Shown here: positions 9,555 through 18,012 of the stretch, piece by piece
Layout of the letters: each line of letters starts with the position of its first letter
Position numbering within the stretch: the stretch's first letter is position 1
NCBI GenBank assembly: GCA_016125385.1
Contig: WGLV01000027.1
Location: 1 to 40,266, forward strand
Direction of reading: 5' to 3'
Source of the DNA: a bacterium
GTDB lineage: Bacteria > Hinthialibacterota > Hinthialibacteria > Hinthialibacterales > Hinthialibacteraceae
DNA: 40,266 bases
Program-made: the position numbers and the translations under genes
Notes under the pieces: model-generated
The model's database searches: none
What the model was told of the DNA's origin: nothing
Seen by the model: the letters and a program-made list of their open reading frames with translations, nothing else

Positions 9555-10274
9555 CTAGTGGCGGGACCAAACGTTCTGCGTTTCAGGCTTGGGCGATTCG
9601 TCTTTAAACGTATGACGTTGACCGATGTGGTAAGATAACGCGAGCAATCCGCGCGTCAGATGCTCGTGCACGAGAATGATATTCTCAGGAACCATCAGTT
9701 CCGTCGGAGCGAAATTCCAGATGCCTTTCACGCCCGCCGCGACCAGCCGGTCGGCGACGTCTTGCGCGGTATGAGCCGGCGTACAGATCAGGCCGATGTC
9801 GATCTGACGCTCTTTCATGATTTCTTCCATGTGTTCCATGTCTTCCACGGGAACGCCGCGCACCTGGTACTGGTGAAAGCGTGGATTCACGTCGAAGATC
9901 GCCTTCATTTCGAAACCCTGCTTCTCAAACGAAACGTAATTCGCCAGCGCCTGTCCGATATTACCAAAACCGATAATGGCGAACGACAGCGTTCCGCGAG
10001 ATAGAAATACATCGCGAATCGCCTGCATCAACACCGGCACTTCATAGCCGACGCCCGTCTGACCTTTTACTTGCAGGGGAAGAAAATCCTGTTTAACGAC
10101 GGCGGGATTCACGCCCAGCAGATCCGCGAGTTTTCGAGTCGAGATATGGGGAATCTCTTTCTCCGCGAATTCTTCCAGCACGTTTAAATAACGCGACATT
10201 CTCAACAGGGTGGCTTCAGATAGCGTGGGAGGCCTGAATTCTTCTTTATTCAGCGGTTCGGGATTCGTGTTCAT
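9555..10274 (-). CDS. rex: Redox-sensing transcriptional repressor Rex
   Basis: Rex senses the NADH/NAD+ ratio and represses fermentative and respiratory genes when NADH is low. The N-terminal ~85 residues form a winged helix (PTLSEATLLRMSRYLNVLEE, then STRKLADLLGVNPAVVKQD). The C-terminal part is a Rossmann domain opening with AIIGFGNIGQALANY, the GxGxxG-type dinucleotide loop, followed by the dimer-exchange helix region near the end. About 239 residues is slightly long for the family because of a C-terminal tail rich in charged residues. A TTG 36 bases upstream would extend the frame, but its GGGGGAGG directly abuts it; I prefer the ATG. A dyad upstream (10446-10478) may be regulatory. The gene follows an MsrQ-like haem protein on the same strand. 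Confidence 0.92.
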   Translation of the reverse strand: MNTNPEPLNKEEFRPPTLSEATLLRMSRYLNVLEEFAEKEIPHISTRKLADLLGVNPAVVKQDFLPLQVKGQTGVGYEVPVLMQAIRDVFLSRGTLSFAIIGFGNIGQALANYVSFEKQGFEMKAIFDVNPRFHQYQVRGVPVEDMEHMEEIMKERQIDIGLICTPAHTAQDVADRLVAAGVKGIWNFAPTELMVPENIILVHEHLTRGLLALSYHIGQRHTFKDESPKPETQNVWSRH

Positions 10275-10445
10275 GATAGTGCACGCAATCGGCGAGATTC
10301 CGCCTCGCAACCTCCCCCGGTTTTGAACGATGTCTCAAAGATGCATAAATAGAATAAGATATATCTATTATTCGCCTGAACCCGCTGGGAATCAACCTCT
10401 TTTATATCCTTTGTTCTGAATAATGCTTGTAGATTTTTCTTGAAT

Positions 10446-10478
10446 CCAAAATAATCACGTAAATATAGTGAATTTTGG
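10446..10478. promoter_or_regulatory. AT-rich dyad upstream of rex, possible operator
   Basis: The arms CCAAAAT..TCAC and GTGA.ATTTTGG pair over 11 positions, with a 2-base bulge on the left and a 9-base centre. It lies in the 255-base gap between the MsrQ-like gene and rex, about 170 bases before the rex start. The TCAC/GTGA half-sites are in the opposite order to the classical Rex site, and no T-run follows, so it is neither a standard Rex box nor a clear terminator. Confidence 0.35.
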
Positions 10479-10529
10479 ACAAGATATTTGAGAATAAGAA
10501 GAGAGCAGAGAGAAATTCATTTGCATGAA

Positions 10530-11186
10530 TTAACTTGATTTACGTGACTGATAACGCCGAACGCTTTTATAAAACGCTGCGAATTGCATCAACATCGTCA
10601 TGATCAGACCGGATATGGATATCCACAAAAAAGCAGTCGACTGCCGTGGATCGATCAGAATAACAAAAATATAGGCATGAAGATACGATAGATAAAATAC
10701 GGAGTAGGAACTCTGCTGGATCCATTTCCACCCGCCCGGTCCGAGAAATCGTTCCGACCAGCCGTTTGATGTACCCATCAATACCAGTGTGATGACAATC
10801 GCCACCAATCCAATCCAGTTCGATGCGTGCGCGGCGGCTTTGAGCAGATGGTGATCTTCATCCATAAAAAAACGGAGCACGTTCCAATGCAGGTTCATTT
10901 GCAAAAGAACGCAGATATGGATCAACGCCGTGATGCCAAACCACATGCCCATATCGCGCCGCCATAGAGTCAATGTTTTCAGATCGGGCCAGAGCCTTAC
11001 AAGAGGACCGATAAGCAGTGTGACCGCCAGAAACACGATGGAGGCGTCCGCCCAGGATCGATTGATCTGATGGACGCGAGGCAGCCCGGCTTTCGTCCAG
11101 AAGAAAAAGTAATACATCACCAGCGCGGCGCCGCCGAGCGCCGCGTTTTGAATCAGGTATCGTGAATACGTATTCCCCTTGTCCAT
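10530..11186 (-). CDS. Ferric-reductase-like haem membrane protein (MsrQ/YedZ family)
   Basis: The 218 residues contain six hydrophobic segments and histidines placed as in the FRD/YedZ family of b-type haem proteins: GITALIHICVLL, AAHASNWIGLVAI and YLSYLHAYIFV. The motif RRDMGMWFGITALIH is typical of the family. In E. coli MsrQ passes electrons from the quinone pool to the periplasmic methionine sulfoxide reductase MsrP; no msrP gene is next to it here, so its partner is unknown. The next gene downstream is rex, 255 bases away, a redox-themed neighbourhood that may be coincidence. The start ATG is followed by a hydrophilic MDKGNTYSRY tail on the cytoplasmic side. Confidence 0.75.
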   Translation of the reverse strand: MDKGNTYSRYLIQNAALGGAALVMYYFFFWTKAGLPRVHQINRSWADASIVFLAVTLLIGPLVRLWPDLKTLTLWRRDMGMWFGITALIHICVLLQMNLHWNVLRFFMDEDHHLLKAAAHASNWIGLVAIVITLVLMGTSNGWSERFLGPGGWKWIQQSSYSVFYLSYLHAYIFVILIDPRQSTAFLWISISGLIMTMLMQFAAFYKSVRRYQSRKSS

Positions 11187-11210
11187 AATGCGGTTCTCCC
11201 CAAAAACACA

Positions 11211-11232
11211 AAGGGCGGCCTGCGCCGCCCTT
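11211..11232 (-). terminator. Terminator of the fab operon
   Basis: A perfect 9-bp GC-rich stem (AAGGGCGGC / GCCGCCCTT) with a 4-base loop lies 28 bases after the fabF stop. On the minus strand it is followed by TGTGTTTTTGG, a classical rho-independent layout that closes the fatty-acid gene run. Confidence 0.85.
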
Positions 11233-11260
11233 GCATGATAACAGTAAATCCTCGAATGAA

Positions 11261-12505
11261 CTAACCTTCAAATTTCTTCAATACCAGCACGGCGTTATGC
11301 CCGCCGAATCCGAACGAGTTGCTCATCGCGGTTTTGATCGGCAGTTCTTTCGCCGTGTTGGGCGTGTAATCCAGATCGCAATCCGGATCGGGTTCGTGAT
11401 AGTTGATCGTTGGCGGAACCACGCCCGTTTCAAGAGCCTTCGCACAGGCGATACACTCCACCGCGCCAGCCGCTCCCAGCAGGTGACCCGTCATCGATTT
11501 GGTCGAACTGATCGCGGCTTTTTTCGCGTGCGAGTTGAACACCTGCTTGATCGCGTAAGATTCCGTCTTGTCATTGTATTCGGTCGAGGTTCCATGCGCG
11601 TTGATGTAATCGATTTCGTCGGGATTCAACCCGGCGTCTTCAATCGCAAGCCTCATCGCGCCCTGAGCGCCGCGTCCTTCCGGTTCGGGCATGGTGACGT
11701 GAAACGCGTCCGCCGTCATGCCGTATCCGGCGACTTCGGCGAAGATCGTCGCGCAGCGTTTCTTCGCCGCTTCCAGCTCTTCAAGCACAACCACACCGGC
11801 GCCTTCGCCCATGACAAAGCCGTTCCGGGTTTTGTCGAATGGCCGGCTCGCCGTTTCCGGTTCGTCGTTGTAAGTAGAGAGGGCTCGCAGCGCGCAGAAC
11901 CCGCCGAATCCCAGTGGAGTAATCGCGCCTTCCGATCCGCCCGCCAGCATGACGTCCGCCTGGTTGAGCTGAATCAACCGCGCGGCGTCGCCGATGGCGT
12001 GATTGCCCGTCGCGCACGCCGTTACCACGCAACTGTTCGGGCCGCGAAAGTTAAACCGCATCGAAACCATGCCGGACGCCATATTGACGATCAGCATGGG
12101 GATCAGAAACGGGCTGATGCGCCTCGGACCTTTGGCGTCGAGGGCCTCTTTCTGTTTCTCGATCGTTTCGATTCCGCCGATGCCGGAGCCGATCAGGACT
12201 CCCGCGCGATCGAGATTGACCGCTTCGAGGTCCAGATTCGCCTGCTTCATCGCTTGTTCGGCCGAGGCCATCGCGTATTTCACGAAGTAATCCATTCGCC
12301 GCGATTCTTTGGGATCGATGAACTCATCGGGGTTGAAATCCTTCACTTCCGCCGCGACCTGCGACGAAAAATCGGTTGCGTCGAACCGGGTCAGACGGCC
12401 CGATCCGCTCCGGCCTTCTATCAGAGAAGCCCAGAAATCATTCACGTTGTTTCCGATGGGAGTAACGGCGCCCATCCCCGTAATGACGACACGGCGACGA
12501 TTCAT
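11261..12505 (-). CDS. fabF: 3-oxoacyl-ACP synthase II
   Basis: This elongating condensing enzyme joins malonyl-ACP to acyl-ACP in type II fatty-acid synthesis in the cytoplasm. Its 414 residues match the family. The active-site triad is intact: Cys164 in [10 protein letters not shown], His304 in [11 protein letters not shown] and His341 in [12 protein letters not shown], with Lys336 alongside; the C-terminal gate [10 protein letters not shown] is present. It is the last gene of the run, separated from acpP by 241 bases that hold a long hairpin, and followed by a strong terminator. AAAGGT lies a suitable distance before the ATG. FabF downstream of acpP is the usual order in many bacteria. Confidence 0.97.
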   Translation of the reverse strand: MNRRRVVITGMGAVTPIGNNVNDFWASLIEGRSGSGRLTRFDATDFSSQVAAEVKDFNPDEFIDPKESRRMDYFVKYAMASAEQAMKQANLDLEAVNLDRAGVLIGSGIGGIETIEKQKEALDAKGPRRISPFLIPMLIVNMASGMVSMRFNFRGPNSCVVTACATGNHAIGDAARLIQLNQADVMLAGGSEGAITPLGFGGFCALRALSTYNDEPETASRPFDKTRNGFVMGEGAGVVVLEELEAAKKRCATIFAEVAGYGMTADAFHVTMPEPEGRGAQGAMRLAIEDAGLNPDEIDYINAHGTSTEYNDKTESYAIKQVFNSHAKKAAISSTKSMTGHLLGAAGAVECIACAKALETGVVPPTINYHEPDPDCDLDYTPNTAKELPIKTAMSNSFGFGGHNAVLVLKKFEG

Positions 12506-12641
12506 TCTGTATTACCTTTGGTTTCTTTCATGATCTGTTTTGGCGTTCTCCGGTTCTCCGTCCGGCGCTCCGCCGTTCCGCGATATTCAGAGAAAAACCA
12601 CATATTGTCCAGAGCGAATTTCTCCGCTCCGGCTAACGAAT

Positions 12642-12719
12642 CGCCCATTCGCTTTGCGGGCTGCGCCGTTAACCGAAACAATTTTATCGTAGCGGCGGCC
12701 CGTTAAAAACGAATGGGCG
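12642..12719 (-). other. Long nested hairpin between acpP and fabF
   Basis: The outer arms CGCCCATTCG (12642-12651) and CGAATGGGCG (12710-12719) are perfect complements. Inside, CGGGC (12657-12661) pairs with GCCCG (12698-12702), and after a 2-base bulge CGCCG (12664-12668) pairs with CGGCG (12693-12697). This gives 20 pairs in three stacked stems around a 24-base apical loop. No U-run follows on the minus strand, so it is not a standard terminator. It could stabilise the acpP transcript, mark an RNA-processing site that lets acpP outnumber fabF, or be a small palindromic repeat element. Confidence 0.6.
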
Positions 12720-12746
12720 TACGGATGCTTCGAGGCCGCGATGGAT

Positions 12747-12989
12747 TCAGCCGATTTTCGACTGGATGTAATTGATCGCGTCGCCGACGGTTTTAATCTT
12801 TTCCGCTTCTTCTTCCGGAATTTCGTCGATATCGAAGTTTTCTTCAAACTCCATCACCAGCTCGACCGTGTCCAGTGAATCGGCGCCCAGGTCGCGGGTG
12901 AACGACTTTTCCGGTGAAATTTCGTCTTTATCGACCTTCAGCTTTTCAGCAATGATGTCGATGACTTTCTGTTCGATGTTTTCGCTCAC
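12747..12989 (-). CDS. acpP: Acyl carrier protein
   Basis: The 80-residue acidic protein carries growing acyl chains on a phosphopantetheine arm attached to Ser38 in the motif [12 protein letters not shown]. Its length and composition ([17 protein letters not shown] at helix IV) are typical. The frame is open further upstream, but the start is set by the conserved N-terminus SENIEQKV and by AGGAGG nine bases before a GTG codon; the product therefore starts MSENIEQ from GTG. It lies between fabG and fabF. The 124-base gap to fabG and the hairpin after it suggest that acpP may be produced at its own level, as is known for this abundant protein. Confidence 0.96.
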   Translation of the reverse strand: MSENIEQKVIDIIAEKLKVDKDEISPEKSFTRDLGADSLDTVELVMEFEENFDIDEIPEEEAEKIKTVGDAINYIQSKIG

Positions 12990-13113
12990 GGGTTTTATCC
13001 TCCTGCCGTTTGGTTGCGTCATTGTTTCGGCCTCGGCGTAACCACGGCGGGCCGTTAGTAGGTTCAAATTATCTTATTTTCAATCCGGCGTAAATCCACT
13101 CTGACCGGCTCGA

Positions 13114-13863
13114 TTACATCGAGATGCCGCCGTCGATGACGAATGTCTGCCCGGTGATGTACGAGGCTGCGTCCGAAGCCAGATAACCGATCAGCCCGGC
13201 GACTTCCTCCGGCTGACCGTACCGCCCGAGCGGAATCGTCTTCATGACGGCTTCTTTCGCGTCGTCTTTCATCGAATCCGTCATGCGGGTTTCGATAAAC
13301 CCCGGCGCCACGGCGTTGACGGTCACCCCGCGCGAGGCGAGTTCCCGAGCCATGGATTTCGTCATGCCGATCAGGCCGGCCTTGGCCGATGCGTAATTCA
13401 CCTGCCCCGCGTTGCCCATGATGCCCACCACGGAGGTTACGTTGATGATCCGGCCCGCGCGCGCTTTCATCATTACCTTGCCCGCCGCGCGAGCCATGTA
13501 AAACGCGCCGTTCAGGTTAATACGCAACACGGCGTCCCAGTCTTCATCCTTCATGCGGACGAAAAGTCCGTCACGGGTGACGCCCGCGTTATTGACAAGA
13601 ATATCGATGCGGCCAAATTCCTCCACCGTTCCGTCGACGACGCGCTGTGCGTCCTCCGGTTTCGAAACGTCCGCTTGCATGCCCCTGGTTTTCCAACCAT
13701 GGGCGTTAAATTCGTGTTCCACATCGCGCAGCGCGTCTTCATCGCGGCCGAGAAAGACCACCGTCGCGCCGGAAGAAGCCAGCAGTTCAACCACCGACCG
13801 GCCAATGCCGCGCGATCCGCCCGTGACGATCGCCACGCGTTCGTTCAGGGATACGTCCGTCAT
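13114..13863 (-). CDS. fabG: 3-oxoacyl-ACP reductase
   Basis: This NADPH-dependent short-chain dehydrogenase reduces 3-oxoacyl-ACP in each fatty-acid cycle. The 249 residues include the cofactor loop TGGSRGIGRS, the structural NNAG, Asn116, Ser144 in NVTSVVG, and the catalytic Tyr157/Lys161 in NYASAKAG, then GFIETRMT and the C-terminal YITGQTFVIDGGISM. The frame extends 66 bases upstream, but the conserved MTDVSLNERVAIVTGG start overlaps the fabD stop as ATGA, a four-base translational coupling that fixes the start. Confidence 0.97.
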   Translation of the reverse strand: MTDVSLNERVAIVTGGSRGIGRSVVELLASSGATVVFLGRDEDALRDVEHEFNAHGWKTRGMQADVSKPEDAQRVVDGTVEEFGRIDILVNNAGVTRDGLFVRMKDEDWDAVLRINLNGAFYMARAAGKVMMKARAGRIINVTSVVGIMGNAGQVNYASAKAGLIGMTKSMARELASRGVTVNAVAPGFIETRMTDSMKDDAKEAVMKTIPLGRYGQPEEVAGLIGYLASDAASYITGQTFVIDGGISM

Positions 13864-14774
13864 ACCGCAACCGCCTGTTGAATGGACTCCAGCGTTCCCG
13901 AGGGAGTGCAGCTCCAGTCGGGGGCGCACTGCTTCGCGAGTCCGGTCAGCACTTCGCCCGGTCCCGCCTCAACGCCCCGTTCGCTCTCGGAGGCGATTTG
14001 CCGCATGCTTTCCACCCATCGCACAGGTTCGCAGAACTGCCGGATCAGATGCTCGCGCACGGTTCCCGCGTCCGTTTCGATTTGAGCGCTGTTGTTGGAA
14101 ATCCATGCGATTTTCGGAGCCTGAATCGAGACGTCTGCAAGATACTCTCTGAATCGCGCCTGCGCTTCGCTCATCAGCGGCGAATGAAACGCCCCGCCCA
14201 CGGGCAACGCGGCCACGCGGCGCGCGCCGCGCTCTTTCAGTGAAGCGGCGATGCCGTCCACGGCGGCCTTGTCGCCGGTGATAACGGTCTGTTTGGGAGA
14301 ATTGAAATTCGCCGGCCGCACTACGCCGTCCTTCCAGCTGTCGCAGACTTCCGCGATGACTTCCGGCGCCAGGCCGAGAACGGCGGACATGCCGCCGGGC
14401 GCCGCCATCTCGTGCATCAGGCGGCCGCGTTCGGCGATGACTCTCAAGCCGGTTCCAAAATCCCATGCGCCCGCCGTTGTCAACGCGGCGTATTCGCCCG
14501 CGCTGTGTCCGGCGGTGAGATGAGGCTCCGCGCCATTTTCGATCAGCAGCTCGGCCAGAATGCAACTGACGGTATAGAGTGCGGGTTGAGTGTATATGGT
14601 GAGGTTCAGGTCTTGTTCCCGGCCGGGTTGAACCAGATCGCGCACAGACCAGCCCAGCAGGCTTTCCGCTTCATTGAAGCGTTCCTGAGCGAGGGATGAA
14701 TTCTCATACAGGTCCAGCCCCATGCCGGCCTTTTGTGATCCCTGTCCGGGAAACAGAAATGCGAGTTTCGTCAT
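13860..14774 (-). CDS. fabD: Malonyl-CoA:ACP transacylase
   Basis: FabD loads malonyl groups from CoA onto ACP to supply FabH and FabF. At 304 residues it has the usual size. The opening LAFLFPGQGSQKAGMG forms the oxyanion loop, Ser91 in AGHSAGEYAAL is the nucleophile, and His197 in VGGAFHSPLM completes the dyad. The gene starts 12 bases after fabH and overlaps fabG by four bases, so it sits inside the operon without its own promoter. Confidence 0.97.
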   Translation of the reverse strand: MTKLAFLFPGQGSQKAGMGLDLYENSSLAQERFNEAESLLGWSVRDLVQPGREQDLNLTIYTQPALYTVSCILAELLIENGAEPHLTAGHSAGEYAALTTAGAWDFGTGLRVIAERGRLMHEMAAPGGMSAVLGLAPEVIAEVCDSWKDGVVRPANFNSPKQTVITGDKAAVDGIAASLKERGARRVAALPVGGAFHSPLMSEAQARFREYLADVSIQAPKIAWISNNSAQIETDAGTVREHLIRQFCEPVRWVESMRQIASESERGVEAGPGEVLTGLAKQCAPDWSCTPSGTLESIQQAVAV

Positions 14775-14786
14775 TGGTTTGACTCT

Positions 14787-15764
14787 CTAGAATTGAACCA
14801 GGCTGGCGCCCCACGTCAGTCCGCCGCCGAATGAAACCATCACGGCGAGGTCGCCTGTTTTCAGACGGCCTTCCTGCCGGGCTTCATGCAACGCCATGGG
14901 AATCGTCGCCGCCGAGGTGTTTCCGTACTTATGTATATTGATGAAAAAACGGTCCATTCCGACTCCGATGCGATCCGCCACTGCTTCCAGAATACGGATA
15001 TTCGCCTGGTGTGGAATCACCACGGTTACGTCGTCCGCCGTTTTCCCCGACCGTTGCAGCAGATCGGCGATGGTCTGCGCCATGACGCGCACCGCTTGTT
15101 TGAAGATCTCGCGGCCGTTCATGAACAGATGATGTTTCCCCGCCTCAACGGCTTCAGCGCTGATCGGAATCCGCGACCCGCCCGCCGGCTGATAGAGCAG
15201 CTCCGCCGAAGAGCCATCCGCGCCCAGAATGGTATCGATTACGCCTTCGCCGCCTTCTCGGGCTTGAATCACCGTCGCCCCGGCGCCGTCGCCGAACAAC
15301 ACGCAGGTGTTGCGATCCGTCCAGTCCAGCGTCTTGGTCAGCATGTCGACGCCGATCAGCAGGATGTTCTTGAACTTCCCGCTTTCGATAAACGCGGAGG
15401 CTTGCGACAGCCCGTACAGATAACCGGTGCATGCCGCCGACAGATCGTAAGCCATCACCGGCTTCGCCCCCAGTTTATGCTGAACCAGGCACGCGGTCGC
15501 CGGCCAGGGATAATCTCCCGATATGGTCGCGACCAGAATCGCGTCGACGTCTTCGGCTGAAATTCCCGCTCCGTCCAGCGCTTGCCGCGCCGCGGCGGTC
15601 GCCAGGTCCGATGCGGCGACTCCATTGTCCGCGACGTGCCGCTCGACCATTCCCGTGCGGTCCCGAATCCATTGGTCCGAGGTATCGACCATTTTTTCGA
15701 GATCGGTGTTATGCAGAACCCGCTCCGGCACGGCGAGGCCGGTCGAGACGATTTGCGCTCGCAA
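14787..15764 (-). CDS. fabH: 3-oxoacyl-ACP synthase III
   Basis: FabH starts fatty-acid synthesis by condensing an acyl-CoA with malonyl-ACP. In 325 residues the triad is Cys112 (SAACTGYLYGL), His252 (IPHQANIRI) and Asn282 (YGNTSAAT). Both the CoA-binding region (TSDQWIRDRTGM) and the C-terminal VSFGGGLTWGA are conserved. Translation starts at TTG, with AAGGAG eight bases upstream; no ATG is available near the conserved N-terminus. The gene follows plsX by 21 bases. Confidence 0.97.
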   Translation of the reverse strand: MRAQIVSTGLAVPERVLHNTDLEKMVDTSDQWIRDRTGMVERHVADNGVAASDLATAAARQALDGAGISAEDVDAILVATISGDYPWPATACLVQHKLGAKPVMAYDLSAACTGYLYGLSQASAFIESGKFKNILLIGVDMLTKTLDWTDRNTCVLFGDGAGATVIQAREGGEGVIDTILGADGSSAELLYQPAGGSRIPISAEAVEAGKHHLFMNGREIFKQAVRVMAQTIADLLQRSGKTADDVTVVIPHQANIRILEAVADRIGVGMDRFFINIHKYGNTSAATIPMALHEARQEGRLKTGDLAVMVSFGGGLTWGASLVQF

Positions 15765-15785
15765 CGTTGAATCTCCTTTGCTGCT

Positions 15786-16790
15786 TTAAGCCGGCGCGCT
15801 GACCGATTCCAACGCTTGTGAAATTTTATTGAGTGGGCATTTCCGCGCGATGTTCCGCGCCGAGCGGATGCCGTTGGCGACCGCGCGGTGGTCCGAACGG
15901 CCATGACCGATCAAACAATGTCCGTTGACGCCAAGCAGCTCGGCCCCGCCGTAGGCGTTATAGTCGACCCGCTGCATGATCTCGCTCATCAGCGCGCGGC
16001 GATTTTCCGCGTTGACGTCCGGGCCCAGCACCTCGGCGGTTTCCAGCTTCAGCGTGCGGAAAAACAGCTCGACAAGGCCTTCGCCGAATTTCAGAATCAC
16101 GTTGCCGATGAAGCCGTCGCAAACCACCACGTCGACCGTGCCGCGCATGATGTCGACGCCTTCGATGTTGCCGGCGAAATTGATCGGCGCGTCTTTCAGA
16201 AGTTTATGCGCCCGCAGCGTCAGTTCGTTGCCCTTGGTTTCTTCTTCACCGATCGACAGCAGCCCGACCTTGGGCTCGGGCTTGTTGTAGGCGTACTGGC
16301 TGTACACCGATCCCATGATGGCGAATTGCAGCAGGTGGTCCGGCTTGCAGTCCACCGTCGCGCCCAGGTCCAGTACGTGTGTAACACCCGTCGGAGTGGG
16401 AAACGGCGCCACGATCGCCGGTTTGGAGATCCTCGGCAGACGCCCCAGTACGAACATGGCGAACGCCGCCGCCGCACCCGAGTTTCCCATGGTGAGAATG
16501 GCGTCGGCCTGTCCTTCTTTGACCAGCATGGTCGCCGCTGCGATCGACGAATCCTTCTTCGTCTTCAGCGCGACCGACGCGGAGTCGTGCATATCGACCA
16601 CGGTGGGGGCGTCGATGAAGGTGACTTTCACCCCTTCATAGAGGGGTTCCAGTTCCTCCCGGCGCCCGCATAAAAATATCTCCGTATCGCCGTCTTCTTG
16701 CCGAAAATGGCGAACGCCTTCTGCGATAACGCCAGGGCCGCGGTCGCCGCCCATCGCGTCCACCGCGATCCGCATGGTTTTATTTTCCAT
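15786..16790 (-). CDS. plsX: Phosphate acyltransferase PlsX
   Basis: PlsX makes acyl-phosphate from acyl-ACP, the donor that PlsY uses for phosphatidic acid. The protein starts with the signature IAVDAMGGDRGP, continues with the DAILTMGNSGAAAA loop and VGLLSIGEEETKGNE, and ends with the conserved GGAELLGVNGHCLIGHGRSD. The 334 residues match the family. An internal ATG five codons in (MRIAVDAMGG) is an alternative start. It lies 10 bases after rpmF and 21 before fabH, the rpmF-plsX-fabH order of many bacterial operons. Confidence 0.96.
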   Translation of the reverse strand: MENKTMRIAVDAMGGDRGPGVIAEGVRHFRQEDGDTEIFLCGRREELEPLYEGVKVTFIDAPTVVDMHDSASVALKTKKDSSIAAATMLVKEGQADAILTMGNSGAAAAFAMFVLGRLPRISKPAIVAPFPTPTGVTHVLDLGATVDCKPDHLLQFAIMGSVYSQYAYNKPEPKVGLLSIGEEETKGNELTLRAHKLLKDAPINFAGNIEGVDIMRGTVDVVVCDGFIGNVILKFGEGLVELFFRTLKLETAEVLGPDVNAENRRALMSEIMQRVDYNAYGGAELLGVNGHCLIGHGRSDHRAVANGIRSARNIARKCPLNKISQALESVSAPA

Positions 16791-16800
16791 ATTGAAACCG

Positions 16801-16968
16801 TTAAACGATGGCGGAGCCTTTGTAATGACCGCAATGCGGGCAGACGCGGTGCGGCATCTTCACGCCGCGGCAGTTGTTGCATTCCACCAGACTGGCCGGG
16901 CGCAAGTGATGGTGGGCGCGGCCCATGCGGGTCTTCGATTTCGATTTCCGGTGTTTTGGATGAGCCAT
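16801..16968 (-). CDS. rpmF: 50S ribosomal protein L32
   Basis: This 55-residue protein starts MAHPKHRKSKSKTRMGRAHH, the typical basic N-terminus of L32, followed by a zinc ribbon with four cysteines (CNNC and CPHCG around RGVKMPHRV). It is too short for many gene callers but has a good GAGG site six bases before the ATG, and its stop lies 10 bases before plsX. Linkage of rpmF to plsX is widely conserved. The DUF177/YceD gene that often precedes rpmF is absent; coaD is the neighbour upstream. Retention of all four cysteines marks it as the zinc-binding form. Confidence 0.93.
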   Translation of the reverse strand: MAHPKHRKSKSKTRMGRAHHHLRPASLVECNNCRGVKMPHRVCPHCGHYKGSAIV

Positions 16969-17125
16969 GATTGACCTCGGTTTGGTTGATTTTCAGCGCC
17001 GCTCCGCGATTTGCCGGCGGATGGCTCGGCGTGAAAACAAGTACTGTAAATTCAATTCGTCTGGGCGCCGGTTAGCGAACCAGCCGTACAGTTTACCTCA
17101 AAAAGATTCTTCGTCGCCCCCTGCG

Positions 17126-17611
17126 TCACCGGTAAAAGTCAATTAGCCGTTTTTCAACGTTGGGGGTGACAAAAGCGCTGACGTCTCCATTCCGCGAAGC
17201 GATCTCTCTGACGGTGCTGGCGCGAAGGTAAATATACTTTTCGCTCGGCGTCAGAAAGATCGTCTCCACCTCTTCATTCAGGTGGCGGTTGGTCAACGCC
17301 ATCTCCAGTTCGTACTCGTAATCCGATATCGCTCGCAGGCCGCGCAGAACCACGTTCGCCTTGCGTTTCCGCATGTACTCCACCAGCAGACCGTCGAATG
17401 AGTCGACTTCCAGCTCGCCCGGCATGCCCGCCGTCGACTCCTGAATCATCTCGACCCGCTCCGGAATCGAAAATACCGGATGCTTCTTCGGATTGTTCAC
17501 GACCGCGACGATCAGCCGCTTGAAGATAATCAATCCGCGATGTATGACGTCAAGATGCCCGCGTGTGACCGGATCGAATGTGCCGGGATATACGGCAATG
17601 GTTTCTTCCAT
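17126..17611 (-). CDS. coaD: Phosphopantetheine adenylyltransferase
   Basis: CoaD transfers AMP from ATP to 4'-phosphopantetheine, the penultimate step of coenzyme A synthesis, which also supplies the ACP arm. The 161 residues contain the nucleotidyltransferase motif YPGTFDPVTRGHLD (His19), the RGLRAISDYEYE loop and, near the C-terminus, YIYLRASTVREIA in place of the more usual ISSSxVRE. The open frame reaches 72 codons further upstream, but that extension is unlike any CoaD; the ATG at the conserved MEETIAVYPG, with GAGG five bases ahead, is the start. It precedes rpmF on the same strand after a 157-base gap. Confidence 0.95.
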   Translation of the reverse strand: MEETIAVYPGTFDPVTRGHLDVIHRGLIIFKRLIVAVVNNPKKHPVFSIPERVEMIQESTAGMPGELEVDSFDGLLVEYMRKRKANVVLRGLRAISDYEYELEMALTNRHLNEEVETIFLTPSEKYIYLRASTVREIASRNGDVSAFVTPNVEKRLIDFYR

Positions 17612-18012
17612 GCCTGCCTCTGGCCCGCTCGGCGGCGGAACGCTGATTGTGAAGGGTGAACGGGTCGCGATGAGCCGGCTTTGAACTGCCCGTGTCGTGC
17701 GATTCGGCGCCGCTTCAATTCCCGGCGCGTCCATCGGGCGGGAAACCAGCGTAGAACTTAAATTATCCTGGATGTTACGCGCGGGATCAAGGAACGCGGC
17801 GCGTCCATACGCCGCTTTTCCGCACATCGCCCGCCCCGCCGGAACGGATAACTCTAACGGTGACGCGCGCTTTGATCAAGCGCAATGAGCGATTCTATGG
17901 GTTCGATTCCATTTTTGTCAGATCGATACGGTTTGGAGAATGGACGGGTAAGGTAATGATGAATCGGCGAATGAAATTACCATCAATCGCTATTACACAC
18001 GATTTTCTTGAA
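17612..18012. other. 401-base gap between the cysteine desulfurase and coaD genes
   Basis: No convincing gene is seen. The frame that extends coaD upstream runs into this gap but has no family resemblance, and plus-strand frames here are low-quality shadows. A small hairpin, GCGCTT-TGATC-AAGCGC (17867-17883), and a T-arm-like GGGTTCGATTCC near 17900 give a faint tRNA look but do not assemble into a cloverleaf. The stretch may hold the promoter of the coaD-to-fabF run; I could not choose a clear one. Confidence 0.4.

Noticed and set aside
10357-10366. Perfect AGATATATCT palindrome upstream of rex
   Set aside because: It is short and lies in AT-rich DNA where such palindromes are expected by chance.
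11231-12706. 491-codon open frame on the plus strand opposite fabF
   Set aside because: It is antisense to the intact fabF, is Arg/His-rich without any family motif, and simply mirrors the codon bias of the real gene.
17860-17930. tRNA-like look (a 5-bp hairpin with a 7-base loop, then GGGTTCGATTCC)
   Set aside because: The T-arm does not close into a 5-bp stem with a 7-base loop, no D-arm or acceptor stem is found, and position 37 would be C.
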